Source of the DNA: Deinandra increscens subsp. villosa
Taxonomy: Eukaryota; Streptophyta; Magnoliopsida; Asterales; Asteraceae
Length of the DNA: 64,000 nt
Assembly: GCA_039602395.1 (NCBI GenBank)
Contig: JBCNJP010000017.1
Location: 90,222,182 to 90,286,181 of the forward strand
Direction of reading: 5' to 3'
Positions 31,715 to 43,535 of this stretch are shown piece after piece. The stretch's first letter is position 1. Each line of letters begins with the position of its first letter. The notes under the pieces were generated by a model, which saw nothing but the letters and a program-made list of their open reading frames with translations, was not told where the DNA came from and made no database searches. Made by a program: the position numbers and the translations under genes.

Positions 31715-32480
31715 GAAGGATCAAATAAAAACAAGATGTTATTGCGAAAACAAGAAACCAAATATTAAAACCTCTATAACTTCCTCATACGATAATATTT
31801 TTTAAATAAATTTGCACCAAAAGTCTTAAAATTATGTCACCTTTAATTCTGGGGAAAAAATTAAAATTATAAAATTTCATGATTTTTTTTATTATTGCAC
31901 ATGTGCAATAATACGTATTAATTATATTACACATGTGCAATATTAACAAAAAAACGTTAATTTTTTTTTAATTTTTTCCAGAATTAAAGATAGCAGAATT
32001 ATAAGATCTATGGTACAATTTTTTATCAAAAATATTAACGTATGAAAAAGTTATAGAGGTTTTAATATTATTGCACATGTGCAATAATAAATTTTTATTG
32101 CACATGTGCAATAATAAAAAAATAAAAAAAACGTTGAATTTTTTTTAATTTTCTCCAGAATTAAAGATAACAGAATTATAAGATTTATGGTGCAATTTTT
32201 TATAAAAAATTTTAACATATGAAAAAAGTTATAAAGGTTTTAATATTATTGCATATGTGCAATAATAATAATAATAAAAATTATTGCACCTGTGCAATAA
32301 TAATTTTTAAAAAAATTTGATTATCTTTTAAATTTTTTCCCATAACTAAAGATAACATAATATTAAGGATTTTAGTGCAAAATTTTTATAAAAATATTAA
32401 CGTATGAAAAAGTTATAGAGGTTTTAATATTTGTTTTCGTGTTTTCGCAATAAAAGTTGTTTTCATATGATCCTTACCCT
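31711..32480. mobile_element. Foldback element, family C copy 1, with TTGCACATGTGCAA palindromes
   Basis: 770 bp. Left arm AGGGGAAGGATCAAATAAAAACAAGATG... and AAAACCTCTATAACTTCCTCATACG; right arm ...GTATGAAAAAGTTATAGAGGTTTTAAT, TTTTCATATGATCCTTACCCT. The palindrome TTATTGCACATGTGCAATAA or close variants occurs at about 31893, 31922, 32064, 32090, 32246 and 32281. TA runs on both sides. No gene. Confidence 0.75.
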
Positions 32481-32489
32481 ATATATATA

Positions 32490-33270
32490 CTAGGTTATTA
32501 ACCTGTGTATTACACGGGTTGAATAAATATTTATAATATGAGATAAGTATAATAAAATAAAAATTGATATGAGATTTAAAAATTATGGATATGGATGATA
32601 TAATTGTGAGATCATATCAAATAGTTATTTTATAGTAGTTAAGTTTAAAAAGTATATTTATAGTAAATTCGAGTATTTCGTATATCACAGTTGGAAAATA
32701 AATTGTTTAATGGTTTACTTTAAAGTGGTGTTGAGAATTACAATAAAAAAGAGTTATTATTATTTCGAAGTATTTGAATTTTCAGAGAATGTTAAAATAT
32801 AATTAAAAAATATTGAAGATGATAACTGAACTCATAAAAGTTACTTTTCAGAATATAAAATATAAAAGAGTGTTTGATATTTTAATACTTTAATTGAATA
32901 AATCAACCATCCTAATATATAATATTTTAATTAATAAATATTAGTAACTATTATTACAAATTCAAAATTTGAATGTTACAACTCTTAATATTAGAAAATT
33001 CAAATAATATATATAAATTTGGTAAGTTAGTTAATAAATAATTTATGTAAATACATAAGTAATAAATATTAATAAAAATTCATAACTAATTTTAGTTAAA
33101 TGTAATGTTGAATTTTAGATTTATAAAGTTGAAATATAAAATTTGGAAGTTTTGAATTCTTAAATGAAAAAAATTGAAATTAAGTGTGGTGTTGGCAAGT
33201 GGATTGTTGAGGTGGAGGATGACGTGGACACCCTAGTAAAGTGACATGTGGACGCCATTTTATTTTTTTA
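32490..33270 (-). mobile_element. Minus-strand short Helitron
   Basis: Terminal CTAG at 32493-32490 with the hairpin CCTGTGTATTACACGGG (about 32502-32518) on the minus strand. The opposite end near 33240-33270 has AAATAAAATGGCGTCCACATGTCAC, like the 5' regions of the other Helitrons. AT-rich, no coding. Confidence 0.55.
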
Positions 33271-33305
33271 TCTAATCTTTAATCCTAATAAAGCAATAAA
33301 ATGTG

Positions 33306-33794
33306 TGTGACAACCCGTATTTTCCAGGTATATTTTAATATATTAATTATGTGCAATTAGCTGAAATTCTATGTGCATTAGACTAATTTGTTTAAATTAG
33401 ATGCCTTTACGTGCGAACGTAGACAATCTAGGTCCGACAACAATTACCCGTAATGGAAATCAACCAAAGTTCCGCCACTATTCAAAATGGAACTTCAATA
33501 ACAAGAAAAATTCATAAACAATGTTTTGTGAAATCTAAATATAAAATAACTATATTATATTTTCTAAACTTTTACGTTTTGACAAACGTATTTCAAACAC
33601 GTCGTTTATGCAAACGACCATTCTAGTCCAACAATACTTTGGTTTTAATTCTTAAACTAATTCAATTTCAAACCAATTAATTTCCTTTGAACTATTTAAA
33701 TTCCGTCAAACAAAACTTCATGGACATTTAATATAACCGCTCGTGTCGAGCAAACGTTTTAATCCAAGTTTGAAGTACATCACTTATGCACAAC
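33306..33794 (+). repeat. 5' LTR remnant of the Tekay element
   Basis: Starts TGTGACAACCCG. It matches 35485-35973 base for base except three substitutions, then switches abruptly into RNase H coding at 33795. ATGCACAAC is shared at the junction side. Confidence 0.9.
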
Positions 33795-35450
33795 GATCAT
33801 AAGAGTCTTCAACACATATTCAATCAGAAAGAGTTGAACATGAGACAACGACGTTGGATTGAGTTACTAAACGATTATGATTGTGAAATCCGTTACCACC
33901 CAGGCAAAGCTAATGTCGTTGCCGACGCATTAAGCAGAAAGGACCGAGTGAAACCTCTCCGTGTTCGCGCTCTTAAATTAACTATCCAATCCAATCTCAC
34001 CTCTCTTGTCCGTGAAGCCCAGGTCGAAGCCCTCAAAAATGAAAATATCCCTAATGAAGGCTTACGTGGAATGGAAAAGCAATTAGTCAAGAAGTCGGAT
34101 GAAGCTTATTACTTCATGGAAAGACTGTGGCTACCAAATTTCGGTTCAGTGAAGAAGTTGGTCTTAGATGAAGCTCATAAGTCTAGGTATTCAATCCACC
34201 CTGGTTCAGATAAGATGTACCATGGTTTGAAAGAGTTGTATTGGTGGCCTAACATGAAGGCTAAAGTCGCCACATACGTTGGTAAGTGTTTGACTTGCGC
34301 GAAGGTCAAAGCTGAGAATCAAAAACCTTCCGGTTTACTCGTTCAACCCATAATCCCAGAGTGGAAATGGGAAGGAATTTCCATAGACTTCATTACCAAG
34401 TTGCCAAAGACTCGAGCCAGAAACGATGCCATCTGGGTTATTGTCGACCGTCTAACCAAATCCGCTCACTTCCTGCCCATTCAGGAATCGTACACCACTG
34501 AACAACTTGCCAAAATTTACATGAAGGAAATTATATCTCGTCATGGAGTACCTATTTCTATTATCTCAGATCGAGATAGCCGATTCACCGCCCGATTTTG
34601 GCAAACCCTTCAGAAAGCTTTGGGTACTCGCCTTGATATGAGTACAGCTTATCACCCCCAAACTGATGGCCAAAGTGAGGGAACTATCCAGACTCTTGAA
34701 GACATGCTTCGTGCTTGTATCATTGATTTTGGTAACAGTTGGGACGAACATCTACCACTAGCTGAGTTTTCTTATAACAACAGCTATCATACCAGTATTC
34801 AAGCCGCCCCCTTCGAAGCTTTGTACGGAAGAAGATGCCGTTCACCACTTTGTTGGACTGAAGTTGGTGACATCCAACTCACCGGTCCCGAACTGGTACA
34901 TGAAACCTCCGAAAAGATCACTCAGATTCACAATAGATTGAGAGCTGCCCGCGACCGACAGAAGAGCTACGCTGACAATCGACGCAAACCATTGAAGTTC
35001 TTCAAAGGAGATAGTGTCATGCTTAAAGTAGCACCTTGGAAAGGTGTTATTCGTTTCGGTAAACGTGGAAAGCTTAACCCTCGCTACATTGGTCCTTTTA
35101 AAATCATCGAGGAAATTGGACCAGTAGCATACCGTCTTCAGTTACCCCCCGAACTGAGTAGAGTTCATGACGTGTTCCACGTCAGTAACTTGAAGAAGTG
35201 CTTGTCTGATGAATCTGTAGTCATTCCCCTGGATGAAATCGAGATTGACGATCGTTTACATTTCATTGAGACTCCTGCTGAAATCTGTGATCGTGAAATC
35301 AAGCGGTTGAAAAGAAGTCGCATTCCCATCGTAAAAATTCGTTGGAACTCACGCCGAGGTCCAGAATATACATGGGAACGGGAAGATCAAATGCGTGAGA
35401 AATATCCACACCTCTTTGCCAATGCTGACAACCCTGGTGGTCAAGACTAA
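33795..35450 (+). pseudogene. Tekay pol remnant: RNase H end, integrase, chromodomain
   Basis: Begins inside RNase H (DHKSLQHIF ... ADALSRK, about residues 4-50 of a frame opened by chance Met 33786). Integrase follows: zinc domain (HKSRYSIHPGSDKMYHGLK ... CLTCAKVKAE), core with SIDFITKLPK, ISDRDSRFT and the catalytic Glu in QSEGTIQTLEDM. Tekay proteins usually have SERT at that point; here Arg is Gly. The C terminus has VSNLKKCL and a chromodomain-like RWNSRRGPEYTWERED. It ends TAA at 35448-35450. The integrase could still fold, but with gag, protease and RT lost the copy is not autonomous. Confidence 0.9.
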
Positions 35451-35484
35451 ATTTCGGGACGAAATTTCTCTAACCGGGGGAGTA
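35449..35484 (+). promoter_or_regulatory. Hairpin plus polypurine tract before the Tekay 3' LTR
   Basis: AAATTTCG-GGA-CGAAATTT (35449-35467) is a perfect 8-bp stem with a 3-nt loop overlapping the pol stop. The plus-strand primer tract CCGGGGGAGTA (35474-35484) follows directly before the LTR. Confidence 0.7.
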
Positions 35485-38400
35485 TGTGACAACCCGTATT
35501 TTCCAGGTATATTTTAATATATTAATTATGTGCAATTAGCTGAAATTCTATGTGCATTAGACTAATTTGTTTAAATTAGATGCCTTTACGTGCGAACGTA
35601 GACAATCTAGGTCCGACAACAATTACCCGTAATGGAAATCAACTAAAGTTCCGCCACTATTCAAAATGGAACTTCAATAACAAGAAAAATTCATAAACAA
35701 TGTTTTGTGAAATCTAAATATAAAATAACTATTTTATATTTTCTAAACTTTTACGTTTTGACAAACGTATTTCAAACACGTCGTTTATGCAAACGACCAT
35801 TCTAGTCCAACAATACTTTGGTTTTAATTCTTAAACTAATTCAATTTCAAACCAATTAATTTCCTTTGAACTATTTAAATTCCGTCAAACAAAACTTCAT
35901 GGACATTTAATATAACCGCTCGTGTCGAGTAAACGTTTTAATCCAAGTTTGAAGTACATCACTTATGCACAACAACATAAACGCCAAATCATGACAAGTG
36001 ACAATTCCATTTATCCGGGAACGTCCGCAATAAACAACAATTTATTGTTACGATTACTCGCTTCACGTCGAAAATCCACTTTTCATTCCGAATATCGTTT
36101 TCGCCCAAACAAAGTCTCATTAGACTCGTAGGACCAAACCGGACTCAACCCGACCCGACTCGAGACCCGGTTCGGCCCAGAAGGCCCAATGGGCCTACGG
36201 CCCAATTTCTTCTTCTTTCTTTCTTTCCCTCGGCCCAAAACCTTTCGGCCCATTTCTTTCTCGGCCCACAGGCCAACCGCCGGCCCATGCTCCTTCTTTC
36301 ATGAATTGGGCCGAAGCCCAATTCCCCTTTTCCTTTTTCTTTCGGGCCGAGCCCATTTCTTCTTTTTCTTTTCTTCGGGCCGAAGCCCGTTTCCTTTTCC
36401 TTTTCCTTCCCGAGTTCGATCCCTTCCACCATCATTCTCTTTTCTTTTTTTTTGAAACCGGCCCATGTACAAGCTAACCCATTTAAACTAATGACTAGTT
36501 ACAAGCTAACTTTCCTTGACTTGTGTCACCTTGATATCAACCAACATGTTGGCCAAGTACAAGACCAAAACCAAGGACCCTTGGTTAATGCTTATAACCT
36601 CTTACACCTAGGAGCATGCTTGTCTCCTTGAGCCACCTAGCCTCCTTCTTGTCCCATCCTCTTAGCCGGCCTACATCCCCACCATACCTCTAGTTTTTTT
36701 TTCAATTTCCCAAGCATGCATGTACAAGAGAACACTCTTGGTTCAAGTCACCTCAACCCATCCCTTCTCCTTCCTTGTTTCGGCTAGGACTCAACCGAAA
36801 CACCCCCATTTCGGTTCCCATGTGACCGAACCAACTAACATCACCAACCATCTTCCTTTTAAACTTCTAAGTCCCTCATTTGTCACTTATCACATTCAAG
36901 AACAAACACACTTTTCCTCTCAATCTCTCTCTCTCTCTCTCGGCTCACTAAAAACCGCCACCACCACCACCATTTCACCATCAACCATCTTGATTTCTAG
37001 CTTCTACATACCTTCATTGTTCAAGGTAAATCATTTCTAGCACCAAGAACTCCATTATTCTTTCATTTCCTTCTTGATCTTCTTCATAAACAAACCTTTC
37101 TAATCTTTTGTTTTCTTGTCAAAATCCATGACAAAACCTTGAACTTTCATCACCATTCTTTCACATTTCAAGATCAAGGTTGGGTTTGGAGCTAAACTTG
37201 GAAGCTAGTTCAACAACCCATTAACGTCATTACCGATCCGGAAAGCTTTAAGTGAGGAGAACTTACTTTCTTTGATTATTTCTCACTAAATCTTTTATTC
37301 CTATATGTCACATGTCATGTTCATGATTTAGTCTTGATTTGGTTGTTGTATGAATTACTAACAAGAATAAATGTTAGTATGGTTATGTGTTTGTGATGGA
37401 AACTAGATATGTTTAAAAGATTATTTGACGAAATATATATATATATATAACTTGTATTTTGTTAAAAAGAATCGCTTTAAATGACCAAGGTTGGAAAATA
37501 TTGGTTCATGTATGTTAAATATAATTTGGAACACTTATCTTGGTGAGAAATGGACATACAAAGTGTTAAAAATCGAATTTCATGAAAAATATAAGTTTTA
37601 TGAAAACTGGGCAGAGATGACACACATTCTGCGTGTCATAAATCTGCTGTCATCTGTGAACCATATGAACAAAAACACTGAACAGGGATGACACTCATCC
37701 CTGCGTGTCATAAAACTGCTGTCATGCAGAAAAATATATATTTTTCTAAATCTCCAAAACACTTGTATTTGACTCCAAACCAAAAGCCAAGTTTACAAAA
37801 GGGTGATTTTGAGTCATAAAGGTGTTTACCAAGGATTTAAACATGAAACTTCAAGAAAATAGAACATGGAATTTTTATGACAAAATTACCACTTATTTTT
37901 ATAAAAAAAATTAAGTTTAAGACTTTTGACAAGTTGTGACCACTTAGGACTTGTAATGTATTTCTAGGGATGCCAAAGGTGTTTTACTAAACATACTAAA
38001 TAATTCGAGAAGTCAAACACTTGGAAACAAAATGGTTAAATATCTTAATTACGACGTTTCGATAAAAATTGCAATTTATTTCCAATTGAGAATTGGGTCT
38101 AGTTCAAAACATGAAACATGTTAGTTTTGACATACAAAAATACTTTATAAAGTTCGAATGAAGAAAAACATGTTTTATAAACAAAGCGGACAAAAACTAT
38201 AAATTTCGGTTACTCGAAAACGTCGGATTTTACAAGTTAAACTTCCAATAATTAATTTGGCAACTCAAAACCCTAAAACACATTAGGACAAGTCCACTAA
38301 CAAATCCTAAGTGTTAGAAAACTTAAAATGTCATAACATCGTCATAACAGTCAAACTGGCGAAGCCGGTTAACCACCGGACGAACCTACGCTTAATTTTA

Positions 38401-39684
38401 CCAAAATATAACTTCGTATAATTGTGAAAACATTTATTCATATTAAAGAAAGATTATATTTAACAATCGAAAAGTCCAAAATCTTACAAATATTTAGTGA
38501 ATTAAATATTTACGATTTTTCCTAACGTTTAATGAAAAATAATCCATATTATTCAATATTTATTTTTCAAACGTAATCATTATTTATTTATTCAGATAAA
38601 TAATAAACTCCATCAACTTCAACACTATTTATTTGACAATAAATAAGTCCTAGGATTTCCATCACCTTCATCGGGTAATAACCAGTCGAGACTTAACCTT
38701 GAACATAGAGTGACGTATTCACTAACTCTAGATAGCCAAACCCTAATACGTCATAACATTACTTTGTAGACGTTTGCTAGGCTAAGTTCAATCAAACATA
38801 CCTGACATCCACCTTCAAACAAGTGAGTCTTCACGGCCCCTTTTACTTTTCTGTTTTCTAACTTGGGGGAGAATTCAATGAATGCTTTTCAACTTCAAAC
38901 TGTCTGATATTATGATAACTGTACGACGTAATGATTGCATGTTCTTTTCATTTCCCCAATCTGTGTATTCATGTTGATTCATGTTATATGCCTAAGTCCC
39001 ACTATTAATTGGATTCAATTAGTTCATTCGAAACGATAGCTTGTGAATAGATCTATTTGGGTTGACAACCCTACTCTGACTTGGTCGCTCCAGTCATGAC
39101 TCCATGGTTATAGTCAAGGGGTACATTTGTTATTCTTGTCATTCGGTGTTCTTGGGGAAGAACATCAGGAGTGGGTAAACAGTTAGTTTTGAATTCAAGG
39201 TTCATGTTTGATCTTTACAACAACAGTGTCAACAAACTAATATCAAGGCAAGCCAAACATTTTCAAACATGTTTTCAAACAGTTCAGTGTCATTAAACCT
39301 GTGAAACTCACCAACAATTATGTTGACTCTTTTTATTCTTAAATTCTCAGGTGATTAAAGACTGCAACTCCATGTTTTTCTGTTGTGATCCTGCTTGACA
39401 TATCATGGTCTGCCTGCTGTGTGTTCATGCATTTCATTTTGGAGATTTAGACGCATTACGCCTTAGGGTAGTTATGTTTATAAATCTCATAACTTGTCTT
39501 TTGGAAAACTTAACGTGTAACCACTACTCTATTTCCGCTGCCACGTTTTAGATGTTTAATTTAAATGTTTGAAACTTACATTTTCAGAAGACAAATGGTT
39601 TAATTAAATGTTCATTAGACGTCATCATTCATAACCATGACCATGATGCCAAATCAGTCACATGCCCACATTTAGTCATTAACA
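35485..39684 (+). repeat. Tekay 3' LTR, 4.2 kb
   Basis: From TGTGACAACCCG to ATTAACA; very long LTRs are usual for Tekay. It contains a GGCCCA-rich block (36170-36470), a CT-repeat leader-like stretch (36918-36945), paired GATGACAC/GTGTCAT hairpins (37610-37730) and AT-rich sequence. No gene; several short open frames (e.g. 36720-37040, 37491-37691) carry no domain. Confidence 0.85.
36170..36470 (+). promoter_or_regulatory. GGCCCA (site II-like) cluster in the Tekay LTR
   Basis: About ten copies of GGCCCA/TGGGCC within 300 bp, separated by TTCTTTC-rich pyrimidine tracts. GGCCCA/TGGGCY are TCP-bound site II elements of plant housekeeping promoters, so this may be the LTR's promoter core. No clear TATA box. 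Confidence 0.5.
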
Positions 39685-39782
39685 ATGTGTCAAACATAAT
39701 AAATTTTATTATTTTAACTGTTTTTTATATGTATGTAATATTAAAAACTCAACCCGTGTAATACACGGGTTACTAATCTAGT

Positions 39783-39785
39783 ATA

Positions 39786-39832
<47 letters not shown>
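39783..39832. repeat. TA microsatellite
   Basis: (TA)n between the Helitron end and a foldback element. Confidence 0.9.
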
Positions 39833-39837
<5 letters not shown>

Positions 39838-40492
39838 CAGGATCCTGCGAAAACACATCTTTTTGTGAAAACTGCGAAAACACATATTAAAACTCATGTA
39901 ACTTTTTCATACGTTAACGATTTTTCATAAAATTTGCGCCAAAAGTCTTATAATTACGTTATCTTTAAATCTGGAGCAAAATATTAAAAAAAAATCTGAA
40001 CGTTTTTTTCCCGTGTAATGCACATGTGCATCATATAATTAAAAAAAATTATAAAATGCTATTTTTTTCTTTAAATCTAAAGATAACACAACTATAAGAT
40101 TTAGGGTGTAATTTCTTTTTAAACTATTAATGTATATCACATGTATGAGCGTTTTTTGTGGTATGATGCACATGTGCATCATTCAATAAAAACGCAAAAA
40201 AATGATGAAAATATATGACATATGGTGCGACTAAGAAAAAAAAATTAACTCATACTAAAAGTATGAGTTTTTTTTGTGATGCACATGTGCACCACACAAA
40301 AAAATATTTAAAAAAAATAAAAAAAGCGTCAAGTTTTTTAAAACTTTTATAGGATTATAGATAATATAATTTTAAGACTTTTGGTGCAAATTTTTTTAAA
40401 AATATATTAACGTATGAAAAAGTTATGTAGGTTTTAAGATTTGTTTACGCAGTTCTCACAAAAAAATGATGTTTTCGCAGGATCCTTCCCCT
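39833..40492. mobile_element. Foldback element, family C copy 2
   Basis: 660 bp, AGGGTCAGGATCCTGCGAAAACACATC at the left and GATGTTTTCGCAGGATCCTTCCCCT at the right. Inside are several GCACATGTGC palindromes (about 40020, 40170, 40280) and the same ATGTAACTTTTTCATACGTTAA arm as copy 1 at 31711-32480. Flanked by TA/GATA repeats. Confidence 0.75.
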
Positions 40493-41400
40493 ATATATAT
40501 ATAGATAGATAGATAGATATAGATGTTATTGTGGCAACTAAGGCTTTTCATGACATGAATTTATATAATGATTTATTTGAGCTATTCAATAATTTTATAT
40601 AATGTCTGAAGATGTTAAAACTTCGGTTCATTTTCTTATGAATGAGTCGATTTGGTTTCTGTTTTATCTTTTTTCGAGTTAAAGTGTTAAAGTTTAAATA
40701 AATATTGTCTAAAATAAGAAGTCATGTGGGTTGTTATATTATAAGCGGACCTAGCTTATTGTTAGGGGTAGCATTCGTTACCCCTAAACTTGCACCGCGT
40801 AGTGGAAAATTTGCACCGTATAGTTGATTTCTTTTTAATTTTTAATATTTTATGTATTTCGGAACCCTTAAAATGATTTTTCCACTGAACGTTACCTCTA
40901 ACTTTGAGTCTGAATCCATCGTTTACGATTTGAATAATATAAACTTTTGGTCATATTTAACATCAATGTATACCTCATAAATATAAATAAGTTACTGGTT
41001 GCATCACTTTCACAATTTTATAAGCCAAAATTTCTTATAACCGTTTGAAATTAATAAATATTTCACTTATTTAATATTTTTTCTCAATAATTTCTTATAT
41101 TTTAACTACATATTTATATTCCAAATCTCGTATACTAATTCTTTTAACATATATACAGATTGATTAAAAAAAAGGTAGCGCCACCTTACTCTATACAAAT
41201 TGGGATATTAACAATGGTTACATCAAATCATTGCAACTGTACTAAAAAGTCCAAGGAGTAGTGGGATTACATGTAGACAGTTGTCGATGATGGAAACTAA
41301 GCCCCAACCTTCATTTTCATGAACCGTTACTTTTATGAAATTTAAATAAATATAAGAAATTTATTTTAAGAAATAATTTTAAGGTTTTTCGTATAAATCT
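40493..41400. other. AT-rich spacer
   Basis: (GATA)n at 40503-40521. No supported gene. Confidence 0.5.
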
Positions 41401-41423
41401 TTATCTTTTTTTAGAACGGCGAT

Positions 41424-42421
41424 TATTGGAATATATGGAATTTATTGAGATATGAGAGAGAGAGGTATTAGAGATATTGTGATAGGAATAGTTTGATTTA
41501 GATTCCTAATTTGTAGTTATCTTCTCGTACAAGTCATTGTATTCTCCCTATATAAAGGGTGCTCATTATCAATAATATTAACGATTCCATTATCTTTCAT
41601 GGTAATCAGAGCTTAGGTTCAATTCTCACCACACCGAAAAATAAAGACCCAAGACAGGGCGGTGTGCCTTCACCGCCACCGCCCTGTCCACCACCGCTGT
41701 TATTTTTTTTTCTTTTTTGGCTCAAATAAAGCTTCACCACTCCGATCGGTGCACTCAAACAAAAAAAAATATTTCTATTTGTTCTCATCCAAAAGAAAGC
41801 AAAGTGAAGCCTGGAATTTTTCGTCTTTTCGTCTGGTTATTGCAACTCCTAGAACAATTGGTTTTAATTTTCTTTATATTTTCTTTTAGTTTATTTCAGA
41901 TCTACGGATCGAAAATCATGGTCTTCGGATCCAAAAATCGTTGCTTGGTTACGATTAGCAACCTTGTTTTTTATTTTTATTTTTTTAAATCTCTATTTTA
42001 TGTCAAGATCGACTGATCAAAGAGTTACCTTCGGGTCTCGAATCAAAAACCAAGAACACCAAGGAGTGCAACCATAAGGAATAAAGATGACCGACATCAA
42101 GCAAACTACGGAATTGACTAAAGTTCAGATTCTGAACACAGTTGAAGCACAATCATGGACGGATATTGAAGCTAGTTTTTTTATTTATTGTTATTTATTT
42201 TCTAGTCTGAGCGTTCAATTCTCTACTGCTCTGACTACGGGAGAGTATTGGAATATATGGAATTTATTGAGATATGAGAGAGAGAGGTATTAGAGATATT
42301 GTGATAGGAATAGTTTGATTTAGATTCCTAATTTGTAGTTATCTTCTCGTACAAGTCATTGTATTCTCCCTATATAAAGGGTGCTCATTATCAATAATAT
42401 TAACGATTCCATTATCTTTCA
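41424..42421 (+). mobile_element. TRIM (miniature LTR retrotransposon) with identical LTRs
   Basis: 998 bp. LTRs 41424-41599 and 42246-42421 are 176 bp each and identical. Target duplication GCGAT at 41419-41423 and 42422-42426. A primer site TGGTAATCAGAGC follows the left LTR, one base off the usual TGGTATCAGAGC. The 646-bp interior has no gag/pol. The LTR ends are TATTGG...TTTCA rather than TG...CA. Identical LTRs imply a very recent insertion driven by another element's enzymes. Confidence 0.88.
41600..41612 (+). other. Primer-binding site of the TRIM
   Basis: TGGTAATCAGAGC immediately after the LTR; initiator tRNA-Met type with one variant base. Confidence 0.75.
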
Positions 42422-43240
42422 GCGATTTCATTAAAAACGAAAACCCCTTGGCAAGATGCCAAGGGGCAACAAAACGAAACAAACCACCAACAACGAAAAC
42501 ATAAATTACATCTTAAAAGTCACCCAATCCTCCCACCTAAGACTTCTCAAATTTCCTCTATGTTTGACTCATAAAAAGCTAGAACATTTAATTTCCTTAA
42601 ACATAATCGAAGGAGTCGGCTTCTTTCCTTCGAAAACTATCTCATTCCTAGTCGTCCATATCACCCAACATGTGGTGAGAATAACAACGTAGAACACCGA
42701 TTTAGCTCTCCTATCAAAATGAGATTCATCCACCAATTTAACTAGGTCTTCAAGCTCAAAAGCATAGATACGGGGAACACCACACCAGGAGGACACCCAA
42801 CTCCAAATAATGAAAGCAACCTTGCACCCGACAAGGAGGTGAAGAGCAGACGCGATCCCCATCATCACAAAGCTGGCAAAACAACCTATCCACGCCAGAA
42901 GAAAACATTAATCTTTCCTGGAATGAGTTTATTCCAAGACATGACGAAGGAACCCGAATAACTACTACTCCTCTGCACCAAATTCTTCAAAGTTTTAACC
43001 GAAGAAACTCCCGTAGTATCTCACATCCACCACACTCGAGGACCATTGAAAGCCATAAGGCTACACAAATCTACTCCTGACAACAGAAGCATAGGAACTA
43101 TTCTAGAAATACAATTCCAACCCCTACGCCCCGCCCTCCCCTCCCCCCTCCCCCCCCCCCCCTTAACTCTCTCCTTGAGGGGATTTGGGATATTATTAAA
43201 ATTAAATAGGGTTACGTGTCGTTTTAGTTTAAGAGCATTC
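42422..43240 (-). pseudogene. 3' part of an L1-type LINE
   Basis: Minus strand. The zinc-binding RT (zf-RVT) tail is readable: a WNKLIPGKINVF-like motif (about 42940-42905) and LLVGCKVAFIIWSWVSSWCG (near 42830-42770), then VIWTTRNEIVF and a terminal LRWEDW before a stop near 42505. The tail ends GTTTTTAATGAAATCGC, continuing on the far side of the TRIM (41400-41423). Upstream, a C-rich run (43139-43163) and stops break it, and the RT core is missing. Confidence 0.7.
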
Positions 43241-43413
43241 ACAGCTCATTCCCTATAATGGTTGTGAGTGTGAACCTTAAAATTTAAGGTGTAATTTTGA
43301 GTGGTTGTGAGTAGAGGAGAGAAATATTCAAAGAAAAATCCGGGGAATCCCTATATTTGAGGAAAAATCTGGTGAATCTTTAAAATTTACGAAGCAGCTA
43401 TTTGAACACCCCT

Positions 43414-43445
43414 ATACGCAACGTATATGGCAATACGCTGCGTAT
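43414..43445. promoter_or_regulatory. Palindrome pair 1
   Basis: ATACGCAACGTAT (43414-43426), 6-bp spacer, ATACGCTGCGTAT (43433-43445). Subterminal, 183 bp from the left end of the element. Confidence 0.8.
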
Positions 43446-43503
43446 TTGACCTTTTACCGGCAGACCGACATTCCCTGTAACTGTTGCCAGTTGACGTGAC
43501 CCT

Positions 43504-43535
43504 ATACGCTGCGTATAGGGTAATACGCTGCGTAT
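43504..43535. promoter_or_regulatory. Palindrome pair 2
   Basis: Two ATACGCTGCGTAT sites (43504-43516, 43523-43535), 6-bp spacer. Between pair 1 and the first PB1-like gene's 3' end. Confidence 0.8.

Larger units (their letters stand above)
33306..39684 (+). mobile_element. Ty3/gypsy element, Tekay lineage, internally deleted
   Basis: Left LTR remnant 33306-33794, pol remnant 33795-35450, complete right LTR 35485-39684. The 5-bp duplication ATGTG is at 33301-33305 and 39685-39689. The first 489 bp of both LTRs align without gaps with about three mismatches, so insertion is recent. Gag, protease, RT and most of the left LTR are gone in one deletion. Integrase with a C-terminal chromodomain-like region places it in the chromovirus (Tekay/Del) group. 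Confidence 0.88.
33271..39781 (+). mobile_element. Helitron split by a Tekay retrotransposon
   Basis: 5' part TCTAATCTTTAATCCTAATAAAGCAATAAAATGTG (33271-33305); 3' part from 39685 (ATGTGTCAAACATAATAAATTTTATT) to hairpin CCCGTGTAATACACGGG (39753-39769) and terminal CTAG (39778-39781). The 3' part matches the Helitron at 27622-28045. Only about 130 bp is Helitron; the rest is the LTR element. Confidence 0.65.

Noticed and set aside
31383..31724. Short frames with Tyr-Ile repeats
   Set aside because: Translations of TA microsatellites.
36145..36455. Overlapping frames on both strands in the GGCCCA cluster
   Set aside because: Low-complexity products of a pyrimidine-rich, GGCCCA-repeated promoter-like segment.
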